Positions 45,331 to 57,149 of a stretch of DNA of 64,000 nt are shown piece after piece. The position numbers were made by a program, and so were the translations under genes. The notes under the pieces were generated by a model, which was given only the letters and a program-made list of their open reading frames with translations, was not told the origin of the DNA and made no database searches. How positions within the stretch are numbered: the first letter of the stretch is position 1; each line of letters opens with the position of its first letter. Origin of the DNA: Adelphocoris suturalis (taxonomy: Eukaryota > Arthropoda > Insecta > Hemiptera > Miridae). The DNA is taken from positions 13,043,784 through 13,107,783 of the forward strand of contig CM061042.1 of NCBI GenBank assembly GCA_030762985.1, read 5' to 3'.

Positions 45331-45500
45331 GGGCCGGTTTCACCAGGGTTTAGATCCGAGTTCAAGAAGCGGTTTGACTATTGACCGGAGATTATCTGAA
45401 ATATTGGATTTCACCATGGAAGTTCAAAGCTGATCTCCGATCAACCAGCGCTCAGCTTTGAACGCTCATCTCGGCCGATTTACGGGGGTGTCAACTGGGA
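45331..45500 (+). mobile_element. PIF/Harbinger-like terminus
   Basis: TTA at 45328-45330 followed by GGGCCGGTTTCACCAGGG, a standard PIF/Harbinger end. No partner end is identified downstream. Confidence 0.45.
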
Positions 45501-46256
45501 TCGATTGCTGCTAAACTTCTCACTTACCGAACCATCTCATAAAAATTAATATTAAAAAACCTGCATAAGACAGCATCTATCGGGGCAAACTGTATCTTGT
45601 TTTTAGTTCATTTGTTATGCTCAATTGTATGTGTTTTTAAGGGTTAGTGCTTTAACTTGTTAGTTTAAGTGTAAAACTCGGTTGTAACGGAGTTGGAGAG
45701 ATCTACGAGTGTCACCATTCGATTCAGCGCGAAAATATACGTAGAAATCGACCCCAAACTAGAATTTTCTGAGGGGGTCGTTTTTCACAAAAACCCTCGA
45801 TTCCATTGAAAAACCCACGTTTTTCAACATAGAAACATACTTTTCTCCCCGAATTAGCAAAGCAAAATAAAAATTGATTATACCTTTGGAAAGTTGAGAT
45901 TTTGGGCAAGTTTTTCCTGCAACGCGTACAGTTTTTAAAATTTTTGTTTCTATTCGTAATGCACATTAAAAAAACATTAATTTTTAAAAAGTGAGAAATT
46001 CTCATGTTAAGTCCATTTTTTTGCCTACGTAACGTACTGTAATACGAATTCAAATACCTTAGAGAGGTGGAAAATTTAATGCTCTTTCCAACGATATGTC
46101 TATTTTCAAGATTACATTGTAAGTTAGGGGTGATATGACCAGTTTAGTGATGTTAAGTTTAAACACGAAAAAAACTTGAAAGTGAAAAAACTGCAAAACC
46201 TAGGGTTTAAAAAAAAGTGCATGGAGGAACTGTGATGAAAACTGAGGAGAATAGGC
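45501..46256. other. No gene seen
   Basis: Positions 45770-45865 resemble 36820-36900 in reverse. The phrase 'agggttta.aaaaaa.tgca.ggaggaact' occurs at about 46202 and again at 46523, on either side of the LINE fragment. Confidence 0.4.
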
Positions 46257-46319
46257 TTGTTACAAGGATTTCATATTTGCGCATGCGCAGTAGTTATTAA
46301 TAATACAATTATTTTGAAA

Positions 46320-46508
46320 TTCAATCGGGTCGCCACTGGTCATACCCGCCTAACTCACAGAGACCTGTTAGATCCAGTAGCTCGTGATGTTGTGTGTGGG
46401 AGATGTGGGGGTGATTTGTCTATCCGTCACTTTTTGGAGGACTGCCCTGCCCTCATGGACCTCAGGGTTCAGCATGCACCCCCTCAGTGGAAACTTAAAC
46501 GTGAATAA
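46320..46508 (+). pseudogene. I/R1-like LINE C-terminal fragment
   Basis: NRVATGHTRLTHRDLLDP then CGRCGGDLSIRHFLEDCPAL, the conserved post-RNase H tail with a C-C-H-C finger. The LINE at 61417-62025 carries the same tail with few changes. Only ~60 codons remain. Flanking sequence is a split repeat, suggesting capture or insertion. Confidence 0.75.
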
Positions 46509-47100
46509 ACTCCAAAAATCGAGGGTTTAGAAAAAATTGCAAGGAGGAACTTCTTGTTGGAAATTAGTTGTGGAATCGATCCCTAGGAGGTCCACAATCT
46601 TAAGTATGAACACCCTGTATACTAATGAAAAAATGAAGCACCAAAACAAAGAGAAACACATCAGAGTTTAGTGATATGAACTCTTCCAAAACATTGTTGT
46701 ATTTTCCGCGCACATTTCTTACCAAAACGTGTAAGACCGAAATAATCCTCACAAATTTCGCTTGTCTGTTTTTTTCCTGATGTTTTTCTCGACTTCTCTC
46801 GCTATTAGTCGGAATTTTAAAAAAGACTCCTCGTTTCTTCCACCGGATTTGACAAATTAGCTAGACCGTCCAATGAGTTCGACTTCGTTGGGACAAAAAA
46901 CCGAAGTAAACGTACCTACGTTCCTGCCTCCTCGCATTGTTAAGTGTTTCTTTGTTACGTAGAATTACTTCTTAATGGGCAAAGCCCGCGAAGGTGTTGG
47001 AAGAAAAAAAAAATCGTTTCAGGAAACATAATGGGCGGTATCTACCTCAAAGTGGGGAGATTACGAACTTCCCACACCCTAAAAAGTTTTGGAAATATAA
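46509..47100. other. No gene seen
   Basis: Contains ACACCCTGTATA at about 46610, similar to the string at 6151 in reverse. Nothing else recognised. Confidence 0.4.
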
Positions 47101-47553
47101 ATGAGGCTAACGCTACTCAATAATTCAGTCAAATGTTATGTTCGGCGGTGCGCGTGTCGACATTTTAATACACCGGTCAGCTTTGGTTGTTGGGAAGAAG
47201 TAGGCACCTGTCACTGTTACCTGTACTGTTTCTGTGACAACAATGACGTGAAATATATTTGTTTCGGTCAGAAATTCGGTGTTCATTTTGTCGAGACGAA
47301 TTACATATTTGAAGAGATATCGCAGTGGAATTTTACTGAGCACAAAATGGATTCAATATTGAAAATGGCACAGCAACTACAGTACGAAGTTGTTGCTCAA
47401 AGTAAGATAAAAAAGATACATTTATACTTATTAAATAAAGATACAAATTCATACATACAGTCAAGTAGTACAATTTGTAACGGATTAAGGGTACCTGGTG
47501 ATGGGCATCCAGGGCCGAAATTCCTCACAGTAAATAACAGAGGAGAGGTGTGA
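47101..47553 (+). CDS. Unrecognised 150-codon open frame, doubtful
   Basis: ATG to TGA with no introns or stops, Cys-rich near the start (CACRHFN, CWEEVGTCHCYLYCFC) and Lys/Asn-rich later. I recognise no domain. It lies just left of repeat T and on the outer side of its terminus. It is among the longer unbroken plus frames that do not obviously belong to a transposon. It could equally be chance in AT-rich DNA or an exon fragment. No signal peptide or membrane segment is evident. Confidence 0.2.
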   Translation: MRLTLLNNSVKCYVRRCACRHFNTPVSFGCWEEVGTCHCYLYCFCDNNDVKYICFGQKFGVHFVETNYIFEEISQWNFTEHKMDSILKMAQQLQYEVVAQSKIKKIHLYLLNKDTNSYIQSSSTICNGLRVPGDGHPGPKFLTVNNRGEV

Positions 47554-47564
47554 CAGACCTTTCC

Positions 47565-47713
47565 CCTACTAGGGTGGTGGGGCCAGTGTTTGACACCTTA
47601 AGACGCATTTTGGCTTTGACAAACAATTAAGTTATGTTTTTTCGTTTGTTCAAACTTGAAGCTTACATCTATTGCTGCATCAGGATGTCCTCAAACTGAT
47701 CGCTATTGAAAAA
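47565..47713 (+). repeat. T-family repeat, copy 1, left piece
   Basis: CTACTAGGGTGGTGGGGCCA then GTGTTTGACACCTTAAGA; the reverse complement of 55095-55235. Continues at 50040 after the inserted FB1 palindrome. Confidence 0.88.
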
Positions 47714-50039
47714 CGCTGCAAATTATTTCACCGAGGTTTATTATTTTTTCAATTGAGTATGATCATAGTTTTAGTTGGCTTGCGTACGTCATAAGGCCCG
47801 TCCAGACTCCTCGGCGTGTCCTATTTCGAGTTGCCACAACCTATATTTCTATAATTATATACATATGTTTATATTTCTCGATTTGAGCTCCTATCTATTC
47901 AAATAATCATTGCCTTAATAATATCATTATCTAAGTACGTACGAAAAGTCGAGAGGATTTGTTATTAAATATGCGTAGGCAAAGCATTGGTATTAACACA
48001 CAAATATGACCTAGAAAAAAACGTATATTCATGCCTCGAAGGAACATGAAATTCGAAAGCAATACAAGTGTAGGAAGTTTTCCACGCCACCCTGGAGGTA
48101 CTCCCTAGGTCTCGTTACCTCACAACCGGAGGTTCACCGCCCTAATACGCTTACACTATCATATCGTTGGTGATATGAAAAAAGGGCGAATTCCACGTTT
48201 TTCGGAAAATGACTTTTTTTCACCAAAGATCGCCCAAGACCAAGTCCCAAGACCCCAAGACCTTTTTTTCGCTTTCTTGGTCGCCCAAGACCAAGTTTGG
48301 TTTACCTTGAAAATACAATCGCTAGGACTTTGCCGAAACATGATCTTTGGTGAAAAAAAGTCATTTTCCGAAAAACGTGGAATTCGTCCTTTTTGGTTTA
48401 TTATTTCCAATAATAAGCCTATGTGATCGTATAGCAAAAAATTTTTATAAACCCCCCTCAAACTTTGTTACCTTACGTTTCAATGTGAGTAGAATCCAAA
48501 TTTGAAATGTCCGTCCGCCGTTCGCCGTCCGGGCCATAAAAGGCCTAAGAATTGACTGAAAAAACCCGTTCTTTCGCACATAGACTCCATTTGAGGTCTA
48601 GTTGGTTCTAACGTTTAACCATCCCGATCGCCTTACTCGCATAGACGCTATGGGCCAAAAACGGGCGAAAAAGTGTCTTTTTCGAGGCTTTGAGTGTTAG
48701 ACTGACGTGTTAAAACTCCAACCTGCTCAACAACTACTGCGCAAGCTAATATTCCACGGTTAGGATAACAATGGGTAGTAGGACTTCGCAACAGAACACT
48801 TTAGGACCAGATCATGCACGACCACAACTGCACGACCTAATAATTATTATTCTCATGTTAGGACAAAATTCACTCATCTCAAAATGCACAACTTTCAAAT
48901 GAATGTTGATGGAAAAATATGAGTGATATGATAGTGTAAGCGTAATAGGGCGGTGAACCTCCGGTTGTGAGGTAACGAGACCTAGGGAGTACCTCCAGGG
49001 TGGCGTGGAAAACTTCCTACACTTGTATTGCTTTCGAATTTCATGTTCCTTCGAGGCATGAATATACGTTTTTTTCTAGGTCATATTTGTGTGTTAATAC
49101 CAATGCTTTGCCTACGCATATTTAATAACAAATCCTCTCGACTTTTCGTACGTACTTAGATAATGATATTATTAAGGCAATGATTATTTGAATAGATAGG
49201 AGCTCAAATCGAGAAATATAAACATATGTATATAATTATAGAAATATAGGTTGTGGCAACTCGAAATAGGACACGCCGATGAGTCTGGACGGGCCTTATG
49301 ACGTACGCAAGCCAACTAAAACTATGATCATACTCAATTGAAAAAATAATAAACCTTTGTGAAATAATTTGCAGCATTTTTCATATCACCAACGATATCA
49401 CTCATATTTTTCCATCAACATTCATTTGAAAGTTGTGCATTTTGAGATGAGTGAATTTTGTCCTAACATGAGAATAATAATTATTAGGTCGTGCAGTTGT
49501 GGTAGGACCAACTAGACCCCAAATGGAGTCTATGTGCGAAGGAACGGGTTTTTTAAGTCAATTCTTAGGCCTTTTATGGCCCGGACGGCGGACGGCGAAC
49601 GGCGGACGGACATTTCAAATTTGGATTCTACACACCTTGAAACGTAAAGTGACAAAGTTTGAGGGGGGGGGTTATAAATTTTGTTTTTGCTATACGATCA
49701 CATAGGCTTATTATTGGAAATAATAAACCAAAAAGGACGAATTCCACGTTTTTCGGAAAATGACTTTTTTTCACCAAAGATCATGTTTCGGCAAAGTCCT
49801 AGCGATTGTATTTTCAAGGTAAACCAAACTTGGTCTTGGGCGACCAAGAAAGCGAAAAAAAGGTCTTGGGGTCTTGGGACTTGGTCTTGGGCGATCTTTG
49901 GTGAAAAAAAGTCATTTTCCGAAAAACGTGGAATTCGCCCTTTTTTCATATCACCAACGATATGATAGTGTAAGCGTATTAGGGCGGTGAACCTCCGGTT
50001 GTGAGGTAACGAGACCTAGGGAGTACCTCCAGGGTGACC
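47714..50039. mobile_element. FB1 multi-palindrome foldback element inserted in repeat T
   Basis: Three nested inverted pairs. Positions 47714-48175 pair with 48926-49380, 48176-48690 with 49505-49950, and 48815-48925 with 49385-49500. A ~87-bp segment (GCGGTGAACCTCCGGTTGTG...) occurs three times: 48085-48170 reversed, 48926-49012 and 49950-50036. AAAAA flanks both sides (47709-47713, 50040-50044), and copy 2 of repeat T shows the uninterrupted sequence. The frames of 83-100 codons repeated in both arms are by-products of the palindrome. Confidence 0.9.
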
Positions 50040-50764
50040 AAAAATCACTAATTCAAGCCACAAAACATCATAAATTCGTTTTTTCGAAATCAATTTTCTG
50101 ACCCAGTATTTGACAGCCACATTTTTTGTTGTACCTGTGATTGACACCCTATGATAGACACAGCGGTTCTTCTGCAATAAATGATTCCTTGTATCAACAA
50201 AACATTTTATTTCAACATTTTACAAATAAATTGAGCATTTAAACTTAGTTTAATTAATCTAAATATAAAATTAATATGAGAACTCATCAAGACAAAGTTG
50301 AAAATATCACCGGATGTTTCATCACAAAATAGGTACAATGTTTTCTTGATACCATAGGTACAATACGATTCTAATGGTTAACTGGCTGCTTGTGAGTTGC
50401 TATGTATTTATATAAATATGAAAAATATAGAAAGAATTACGAGAACGAATAGACATTTATATTGACAGCACTGTCAATCACTGAGGGGAGCATCAGTTTG
50501 GGAACTAGTGATTGACATTTGTATTTTCACATGTTATTATTGATTATTTACCAAAAATGATAGCATAAATGCAAGGTACACAAAAAACTGATTGAGAAAA
50601 ACCATGGAAACAATTGAATTTGAAAATGTGGAAGGCATGGTGAAACAGAATAAAACGCTTACCACCTCAGCAAAATCACAAGAAACAGCACCAAAGAAAT
50701 TACAACACGAGGTTGGGTAACCTTCTCTAGATTTCACAAAACCTCGTCTGAAACCTTTTCCCAC
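50040..50764 (+). repeat. T-family repeat, copy 1, right piece
   Basis: Reverse complement of 54400-55094: 'atcactaattcaagccac', 'gattgacaccctatgatag', 'caaagaaattacaacacgag'. No convincing coding frame. Confidence 0.88.
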
Positions 50765-51165
50765 CTTTATACTTTACTGGGAAGGTATCTTGCCTCAAAA
50801 TTCAAATGGATCAAGTCCGTAAAACACTTATAAATGCCTTATTATTAAAATTTCTTGGTGAGATGTCAATCACTGGTCCCTCCATCTTAGCGTATAATTG
50901 CCGCGTTGTGCGTTCCTTCCCGATCAAACGGGTGAGGCTATATCCCCAATCGCGGCAGCTTGAGAACGCGAGAAATGCCGTTCAACCCAACGCTGAGCGA
51001 AAGCTAGACGCGCTCATTCAGAAATGACTGGAACAGTCACAAATTTTAGAACTTAGTTACTTGCCTAGCTTCCCTAGGGTGGAAGGACCAGTGATTGACA
51101 ATTGGTGGAACATCTCACCAAGAAGTTTTAATACCTTCTCAGTAAAGTATAGACAGTGGCGGCCG
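50765..51165. mobile_element. Small inverted-repeat element, ~400 bp
   Basis: 'tttatactttactgggaaggtat' at the left and 'ataccttctcagtaaagtata' at the right are reverse complements, as are 'ttggtgagatgtcaatcactgg' and 'ccagtgattgaca...catctcaccaa'. A 73-codon frame inside (50806-51027) is not recognised. Confidence 0.75.
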
Positions 51166-51564
51166 GTGGTCTGCAAAAGGAGTGGGGCACAAAAATATTT
51201 ACCTATTTGACAGTCAAATAGAGCATTGAGGTTTTTCTTCCATTAGTATTGTTTTCAGTATGAATTAACTTTGACCGAAACACATGATACATAAATCCCA
51301 CTTGGGTCATGTCATGCCTTGGGCAACTGTTATGAAATAATATGGCTACTAAATAATAATCAATCATTATCATTAAATATTATTGATAAATTAAATATAA
51401 ATTAATTAGATAAATAAATTAAATTAAAAATACTATCTTATAGGTACCTACTTACTAAGTATCTAAAATTTTTAGAATGGACTATATTATTATTAAAAGT
51501 ACTAAAAATTATCAAGGCTTCAATTCAAATCATCAACTCAACAGCTTCCTAGAGTGTAAAACAT
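51166..51564. other. No gene; very AT-rich
   Basis: TAAATTAAAT-type simple sequence at 51350-51430. Nothing coding. Confidence 0.5.
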
Positions 51565-52040
51565 AGAAATTAGCTTCAAGAGCCACTCATCTAATCCGAA
51601 CCCTGGGCATCGTCAAGTAAATGTCCTAAAGAGGCTACATAAGAAATTACAGCTTCCTAGAGTGTAAAGCATAGAAATTAACTATTAAAATGATTTAACC
51701 ACCACTTCACAAATCAAACCGTTCTCGCAATATTTGGATCACCTGCTATGAATCAAATCATCGAAACACCAGCTCAATGAAATCATCAGAAATTAACAAG
51801 CGGTGGCAATCATGTTCACAATATCAATTATTGAGAATGATCACCTGAGTGTACACAATTATTCAAATAACCTTGCTCATAACTCAGCTTGTTGGCCACG
51901 CACCTTGCAGTAGTTAACATAATATGGTTGGATAAATCGAGAGCTTTCGAACGAATGGTCGACGAATTTTGTGGGTTGAAAAACGACGAAGTACCATTTC
52001 CCTAGCAACGACTCGGTTGTAAGCGGAAATCATCAAAATA
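51565..52040 (+). repeat. R450 repeat, copy 4
   Basis: Full-length relative of 22811-23285. Followed by two 'tttatgtgccatagcaaagacat' strings at about 52070 and 52186. Confidence 0.88.
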
Positions 52041-52799
52041 TTTTTGTGAGCAATTTTCCGTTTTTTTAGTTTATGTGCCATAGCAAAGACATAAAGAAAC
52101 TTGATTGTTCTCTACGCAATACAGTGAGTCTATTTTATTTATTGGTATCGCGTGAGCAAGTTTCCGTGACGTTTTTTTAGTTTATGTGCCATAGCAAAGA
52201 CATGAAAATGTCAAAAATGTCAAAATCAGTACCTGACTAAACTTCAACTCACGTAAATCTGTCGATGAACGTCGTCCTTAGGAGTGAATTCTATTCAAAG
52301 TGATCGTTGATTTATGCGAACATTTATTTTTGTAACTATCGTTCGTAACTACCGACTGAAAAGGGTTATATAGCTCTACACATAGAACTACGCACTCCAT
52401 CTCGACCGACAATACAAAGGACTTTATTACAAAAGATGTATTCAACAACTTAGGACTGAATAAAAATAGGCACTTATAACACAACACTATAATACGAACT
52501 TTACTTTAGAGTAAATTCTTGGGAACAACCGGACGAACTTAAAGAAACATCACATATTACTTGCAGAGACAACAAAACATTACTACGAACATACCCAACA
52601 GGGAACTCTTAGCATGGAATGATCAGAAGGAATCAGTTTGGATAATGGAATAAACCGAAACTCCTCTAGTGGAAGCCACTCATAACGTAAATTCATTCTA
52701 CGGTGTTTAGAAAAGTTGGAAACCCTGTCTGGGGCAGAGCCCCCAAAATCATGAGAAATATCCCGTTATGACCTCTTTTTCCCGTTCCTTGCCCTTTAT
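52041..52799. other. No gene seen
   Basis: Contains the duplicated 'gtttttttagtttatgtgccatag' phrase. Otherwise unassigned. Confidence 0.4.
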
Positions 52800-53410
52800 T
52801 TCCCACTAGCCGCTCCGGCTCGCTACGCTCGCCTCCACGTCCAGCCGGGGGGCAAGCCCCCCGGACCCCCCATTAAATTGCTCGCTTCGCTCGCAAAATG
52901 TGGCATGTAGGGAATGTTGCTCGCTTCGCTCGCAAACGGTAGATCTCTAAGGGTAGGTTTAACTTCTGTAGGGGATGCTGCTCGCTTCGCTCGCTTGAGG
53001 AAGTTATACTGCCCACCCAACTTGGCAGACGTTTTATTCTGTTGGAAATTCTTACAAACAAATTAAATCTTATAAAACTACGTGGAACCACAAAAAGTTT
53101 ATTCGGGGATGTTGCTCGCTTCGCTCGCAAACTCTGGCATGTAGGGAATGTTGCTCGCTTTGCTCGCAAAGTATGGCATGTAGGGAATGATGCTCGCTTC
53201 GCTCGCAAACGGTAGATCCCTAAGGGTAGGTTTAACTTCTGTAGGGGATGCTGCTCGCTTCGCTCGCTTGAGGAAGTTATACTGCCCACCCAACTTGGCA
53301 GACGTTTTTTTCTGTTGGAAATTCTTACAAACAAATTAAATCTTATAAAACTACGTGGACCCACGAAAAGTTTATTAGGGAATGTTGCTCGCTTCGCTCG
53401 CAAGGTATTG
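52800..53410. repeat. ~270-bp tandem duplication studded with GCTCGCTTCGCTCGC
   Basis: About 52886-53115 is repeated at 53160-53395. The motif GCTCGCTTCGCTCGC (one copy with a single change) occurs about eight times between 52880 and 53402, plus a cousin (GGCTCGCTACGCTCGCC) at about 52811. Read on the minus strand it gives LRAKRATFPT or SERSEQHP repeats; the 176-codon frame is probably repeat-driven. Confidence 0.88.
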
Positions 53411-54399
53411 CTGCATAGGTGTTGGGAAATACCCGTATGAAATTCCGTTGAAATGAGTCAAGTGCGTAGTGAGTCCCCTGGGGGTCATCGCGTCCCTTTC
53501 AGGTGAGCAACGTTGTGTAACGGCTGCCCGTGGTCGATTAATTTCTGATGTTAAACGCTTCCCCCGCTTCTGCTCGCATTTCGAAAAACTTCACGTCACT
53601 TTTTTCGATATCCGATTTCGGATTCAGATTCGGCGAGATCAAACCTTTATTTCGCCCGCGAAAACCGTTCCGAAAAACGTACCTTTATGGGGTATATTTT
53701 AATTTTAAAAAACCAAGTTTTTCGTCGGAATTTTCGAGAAAACGGGTCCGTACTCTCGCATTTTTTTTACGCATTTCCCGATACTTTTTTCGCGATCCGA
53801 TCGCGCCGTCGTCTTCCTCGTAGGAAAACCTACGAAACCGGTATTTTTCCGGAATTTTCGACGGCCGTTTAGAGGGGTAGGGGAAGCGGGGAAGTCCAAA
53901 AAGCGCACATTAATTCTTACTTCGACCCCCCTCCCGCCCTACGGCCCATGGTTCGGGTGGGATTAAACAATTTTAAATTCGCTCGCTCCCACTTTTGGAA
54001 AATCCCAAGAAGATCCCCCCACTCGTAGATCCGGCCCACTCAGCCGTTTGGCCGTGCATAGACACGACAGACAGACAAACGGAGTTTCATTCTTATTAAT
54101 AATAGAGATTTCTTGCCCTTTATTTCCCTTTTTTTCCCCTTTACAGTCTAACCTGAATCGACGAAATTTCTCTCTTGATAGAGTGATATTATCGCAATCT
54201 ACGTACTTTTTCGCTGGTAGATGGATCTTAAACCTCCTTGGATGGATCGTAAACCTATTCCTTCTAGCATCCACCTTGGAGCCACAGCATGGAGCTGTTT
54301 GTAAAGTCTTCATTCCAGTTTGTTACTTTTTTCCCAAATGTACTGGGGCAATGTCCCGATGCCCCCCCTCACGGGCCGCCCCTGAGTATAGAGGCGGGA
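53411..54399. other. Repeat-like non-coding sequence with RTE/SINE-style tail
   Basis: T-rich and CGAAAA-rich text ends at about 54060 with 'cgacagacagacaaacggag' and TTATTAATAATAGAG, a phrase common at ends of arthropod retroposons. No open frame is recognised. Confidence 0.45.
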
Positions 54400-55235
54400 A
54401 ATTCAGGCGAGTTTTTGTGAAATCTGGAGAAGTTTACTCAACACAATCTCGTGTTGTAATTTCTTTGGTGCTGTTTCTTGTGATTTTGCTAAAGAGGTAA
54501 GCTTTTATTCTGCTTCACCATGCGCTCCACATTTTCAAATTCGATTGTTTCCATGGTTTATCCCAATCAGTTTTTTGTGTAGCTTGCATTTATGCTATAC
54601 TTTTTTGGAAGTAATCAAAGATAACATGTGCAAATGTCACTTACTAGTCCCTAAACTGATGCTCCCCTCAGTGATTGTCAGTGCTGTCAATATGGATCTC
54701 TATTCGTTCTTTAGTTTTTAAATTTATATAAATACATAGCAACTCACAAATTGCTACTTCACCATTAAAATCGTATTGTGCCTATGGTATCGAGAAAACA
54801 TTGTACCTATTTTGTGATGGAACATCCGGTGATATTTTCAACTTTGTCTTTATGAATACTCATATTAATTTTATATTTAGATTAATAAAACTAAGTTCAA
54901 ATGCTCAATTTATAAGTAAAATGTTGAAATAAAATGTTTTGTTGATACAAGGAATCATTTATTGCAGAAGAACTGCTGTGTCAGTCATAGGGTGACAATC
55001 ACAGGTACAACAAAAAATGTGGCTGTCAAATACTGGGTCAAAAAATTGATTTCGAAAAAACGAATTTATGATGTTTTGTGGCTTGAATTAGTGATTTTTT
55101 CAATACCGAGCAGTTAGAGGACATCCTGATGCAGCAATAGATGTAAACTTCAACTTTGAAAAAAACGAAAAAACATAATTGCTTGTCAAAGTCGAAATGC
55201 CTCTTAAGGTGTCAAACACTGGCCCTACCACCCTA
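54400..55235 (-). repeat. T-family repeat, copy 2, uninterrupted
   Basis: Inverted relative of 47565-47713 plus 50040-50764. It ends TGGCCCTACCACCCTAGTAG, the reverse complement of the left terminus of copy 1. The run of six T at 55095-55100 corresponds to the insertion point of FB1 in copy 1. Confidence 0.88.
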
Positions 55236-56198
55236 GTAGTAGGTTAGGCCCGTGTTGCTCTGGGAAGGGTCTTGGCGATTCGCCTACATTTTTACCATAG
55301 GCAATACACATTATACATAAAATACGCAGACAAGTCTACATGATATCTAATTATACATTCAGTCTCCCATAAGATTAACTAATAGGATAAAACTGTTATA
55401 TAATGTTCCAACAATAGAGTTCTTATTTTCTTAAGCATAAATTTTGCTTCCTCAATAGCGAGCTTTTTAAAAATATAATATATTTGCTCTCCAAAATCAA
55501 CATTTCAACTTTGGTTCACATTTCAGAGCTTCTTCATTAACTTGGTTTCCACGTCCGTCTGATGCTTGCCTGTACTAATTCCCTTGTCACACCAACAACT
55601 CTACCAAGTTTTATTGTGATTTTGATGAAATTGAGCGGGTTAGCCCCTAAAGGTCGGTTATAAATTTCGTTGCCGTCTAATCACTAGTAGATGTACGGAA
55701 GCTCAAACGTGAATTTCTTAATACTAACGTGAATTTCTCAAGTTATTTAGGTCCGATTTCGTGCAACCTCGACGTTTAGTTTGAGTACGTTTCAGATTGT
55801 TGCCGCAAGAAGTTTAGAGTGATTGGCTGGGGGTCAAGGGATTTTTCGCGACACTTTTTTTTCCCGACCGGCACATTTTCTATTGATTTTCACGTACAAC
55901 CAAGGCGTTACTAGGGAAGAGTAACTCCCATAGTTTTCATAGTAGGAAAATCGTTCGCCACTTTTTGGAATGCTCGCATTTTACCACGACATTTCATGAC
56001 CTCTAAGCCATTGTAGTGTCAAGGAATGCTGATTTATTACTCTAAGTTAAAAACTAATATTGTTTTGTTACCATATGGAATAATCTTGTGAAAAGAAGGC
56101 ACTACATGGTTGGTGTACAATTGAGTAGTAGGTACCAACTGGTAAGCAGTAGGTACTAGACATACCCATGATCTTTTGTTTTTCCCATCAAGCGAAAT
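55236..56198. other. No gene; one reversed ~85-bp core
   Basis: The core lies at about 55870-55975 on the minus strand (GTACAACCAAGGCGTTACTAGG). Nothing else recognised. Confidence 0.45.
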
Positions 56199-56846
56199 TT
56201 TTCAGATTTTTTTTCATAAAAAAAAAAACGCCGGTAGCTCGATTATGGGTTTTGAAATACGCTTTTTGTTGCCAATATCAGACTTTTGAACACAACTTTT
56301 ACAAACTTCTTTGTAAAATTGTGAACCTTCGTATACTTACGTTTTTGGGGTCGCTGAACTCGAATATTCAGTCAAAACAAGTCGACAGTGACAACTTCTG
56401 ACAGTTTGGAATCTCAAAATCGTCAAAATCATGTCAAAAAATGACAATTTTTCAAAATTTATTGTAAAATTATGAAAATTCGTATTCTTATGTTTTTTGA
56501 GTCGCCGAACTCGAATTTGCTGTCAAAAAATCAATTTTTTGAAAAGTAATGGGCATACACTTGTAAAATAATAAGTCAAATTTTACAATGAATTTTGAAA
56601 AATTGTCATTTTTTGACATGATTTTGACGATTTTGAGATTCCAAACTATCAAAAGTTGTTGCTGTCTACTTGTTTTGACTGCATATTCGAGTTCAACGAC
56701 CCCAAAAACGTAAGTATACGAAGTTTCACAATTTTACAAAGAAGTATTATATTTACATATGATATTGGCAAAAAAAGCGTATTTCAAAAATCAAAATCGA
56801 GCTACCGGGTACCTAGGTTCTTGTTATGCAAAAAATCTGAAAAAAT
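56199..56846. repeat. Foldback element with ~240-bp arms
   Basis: Arms 56229-56470 and 56575-56809 are reverse complements from 'ccggtagctcgat' to 'caaaatttattgtaaaa', with a ~100-bp loop. Similarity extends outward to 'ttttcagattttttttcat'. Frames inside are by-products. Confidence 0.88.
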
Positions 56847-57149
56847 TCAGGGGTCATTTTTTTGACATTTTAGACCAAATTTCGGGTGGAGGATATCAAA
56901 ATTCCACCTTTCCCAAAATAGCGGGCACCCTAATGTTGATAGTACAAATTCAGAACTTGAGCTTCTCGCCTAGCTCACTTTTCCAACGGTAGGCTAGATC
57001 CGTGTGTCACGGATCGCGACAAATTAAAATATTTTGTTGTTGTTTTGTTGAGTTTTTAGATTTAGCATTTTGACTTTTGACATTTTATGTCTTTACTTTG
57101 GCACGTAAACGAAAAAAGTGTTAACAAAAAGTGTTAAAAAAAAGCGTTA

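Noticed and set aside
48159..49965. Identical-looking 83-100-codon frames in both arms of the FB1 palindrome
   Set aside because: Consequence of the inverted repeat; no protein-like conservation pattern and no match to a known family.
52873..53403. 176-codon minus-strand frame with LRAKRATFPT repeats
   Set aside because: Generated by the GCTCGCTTCGCTCGC motif and the tandem duplication.
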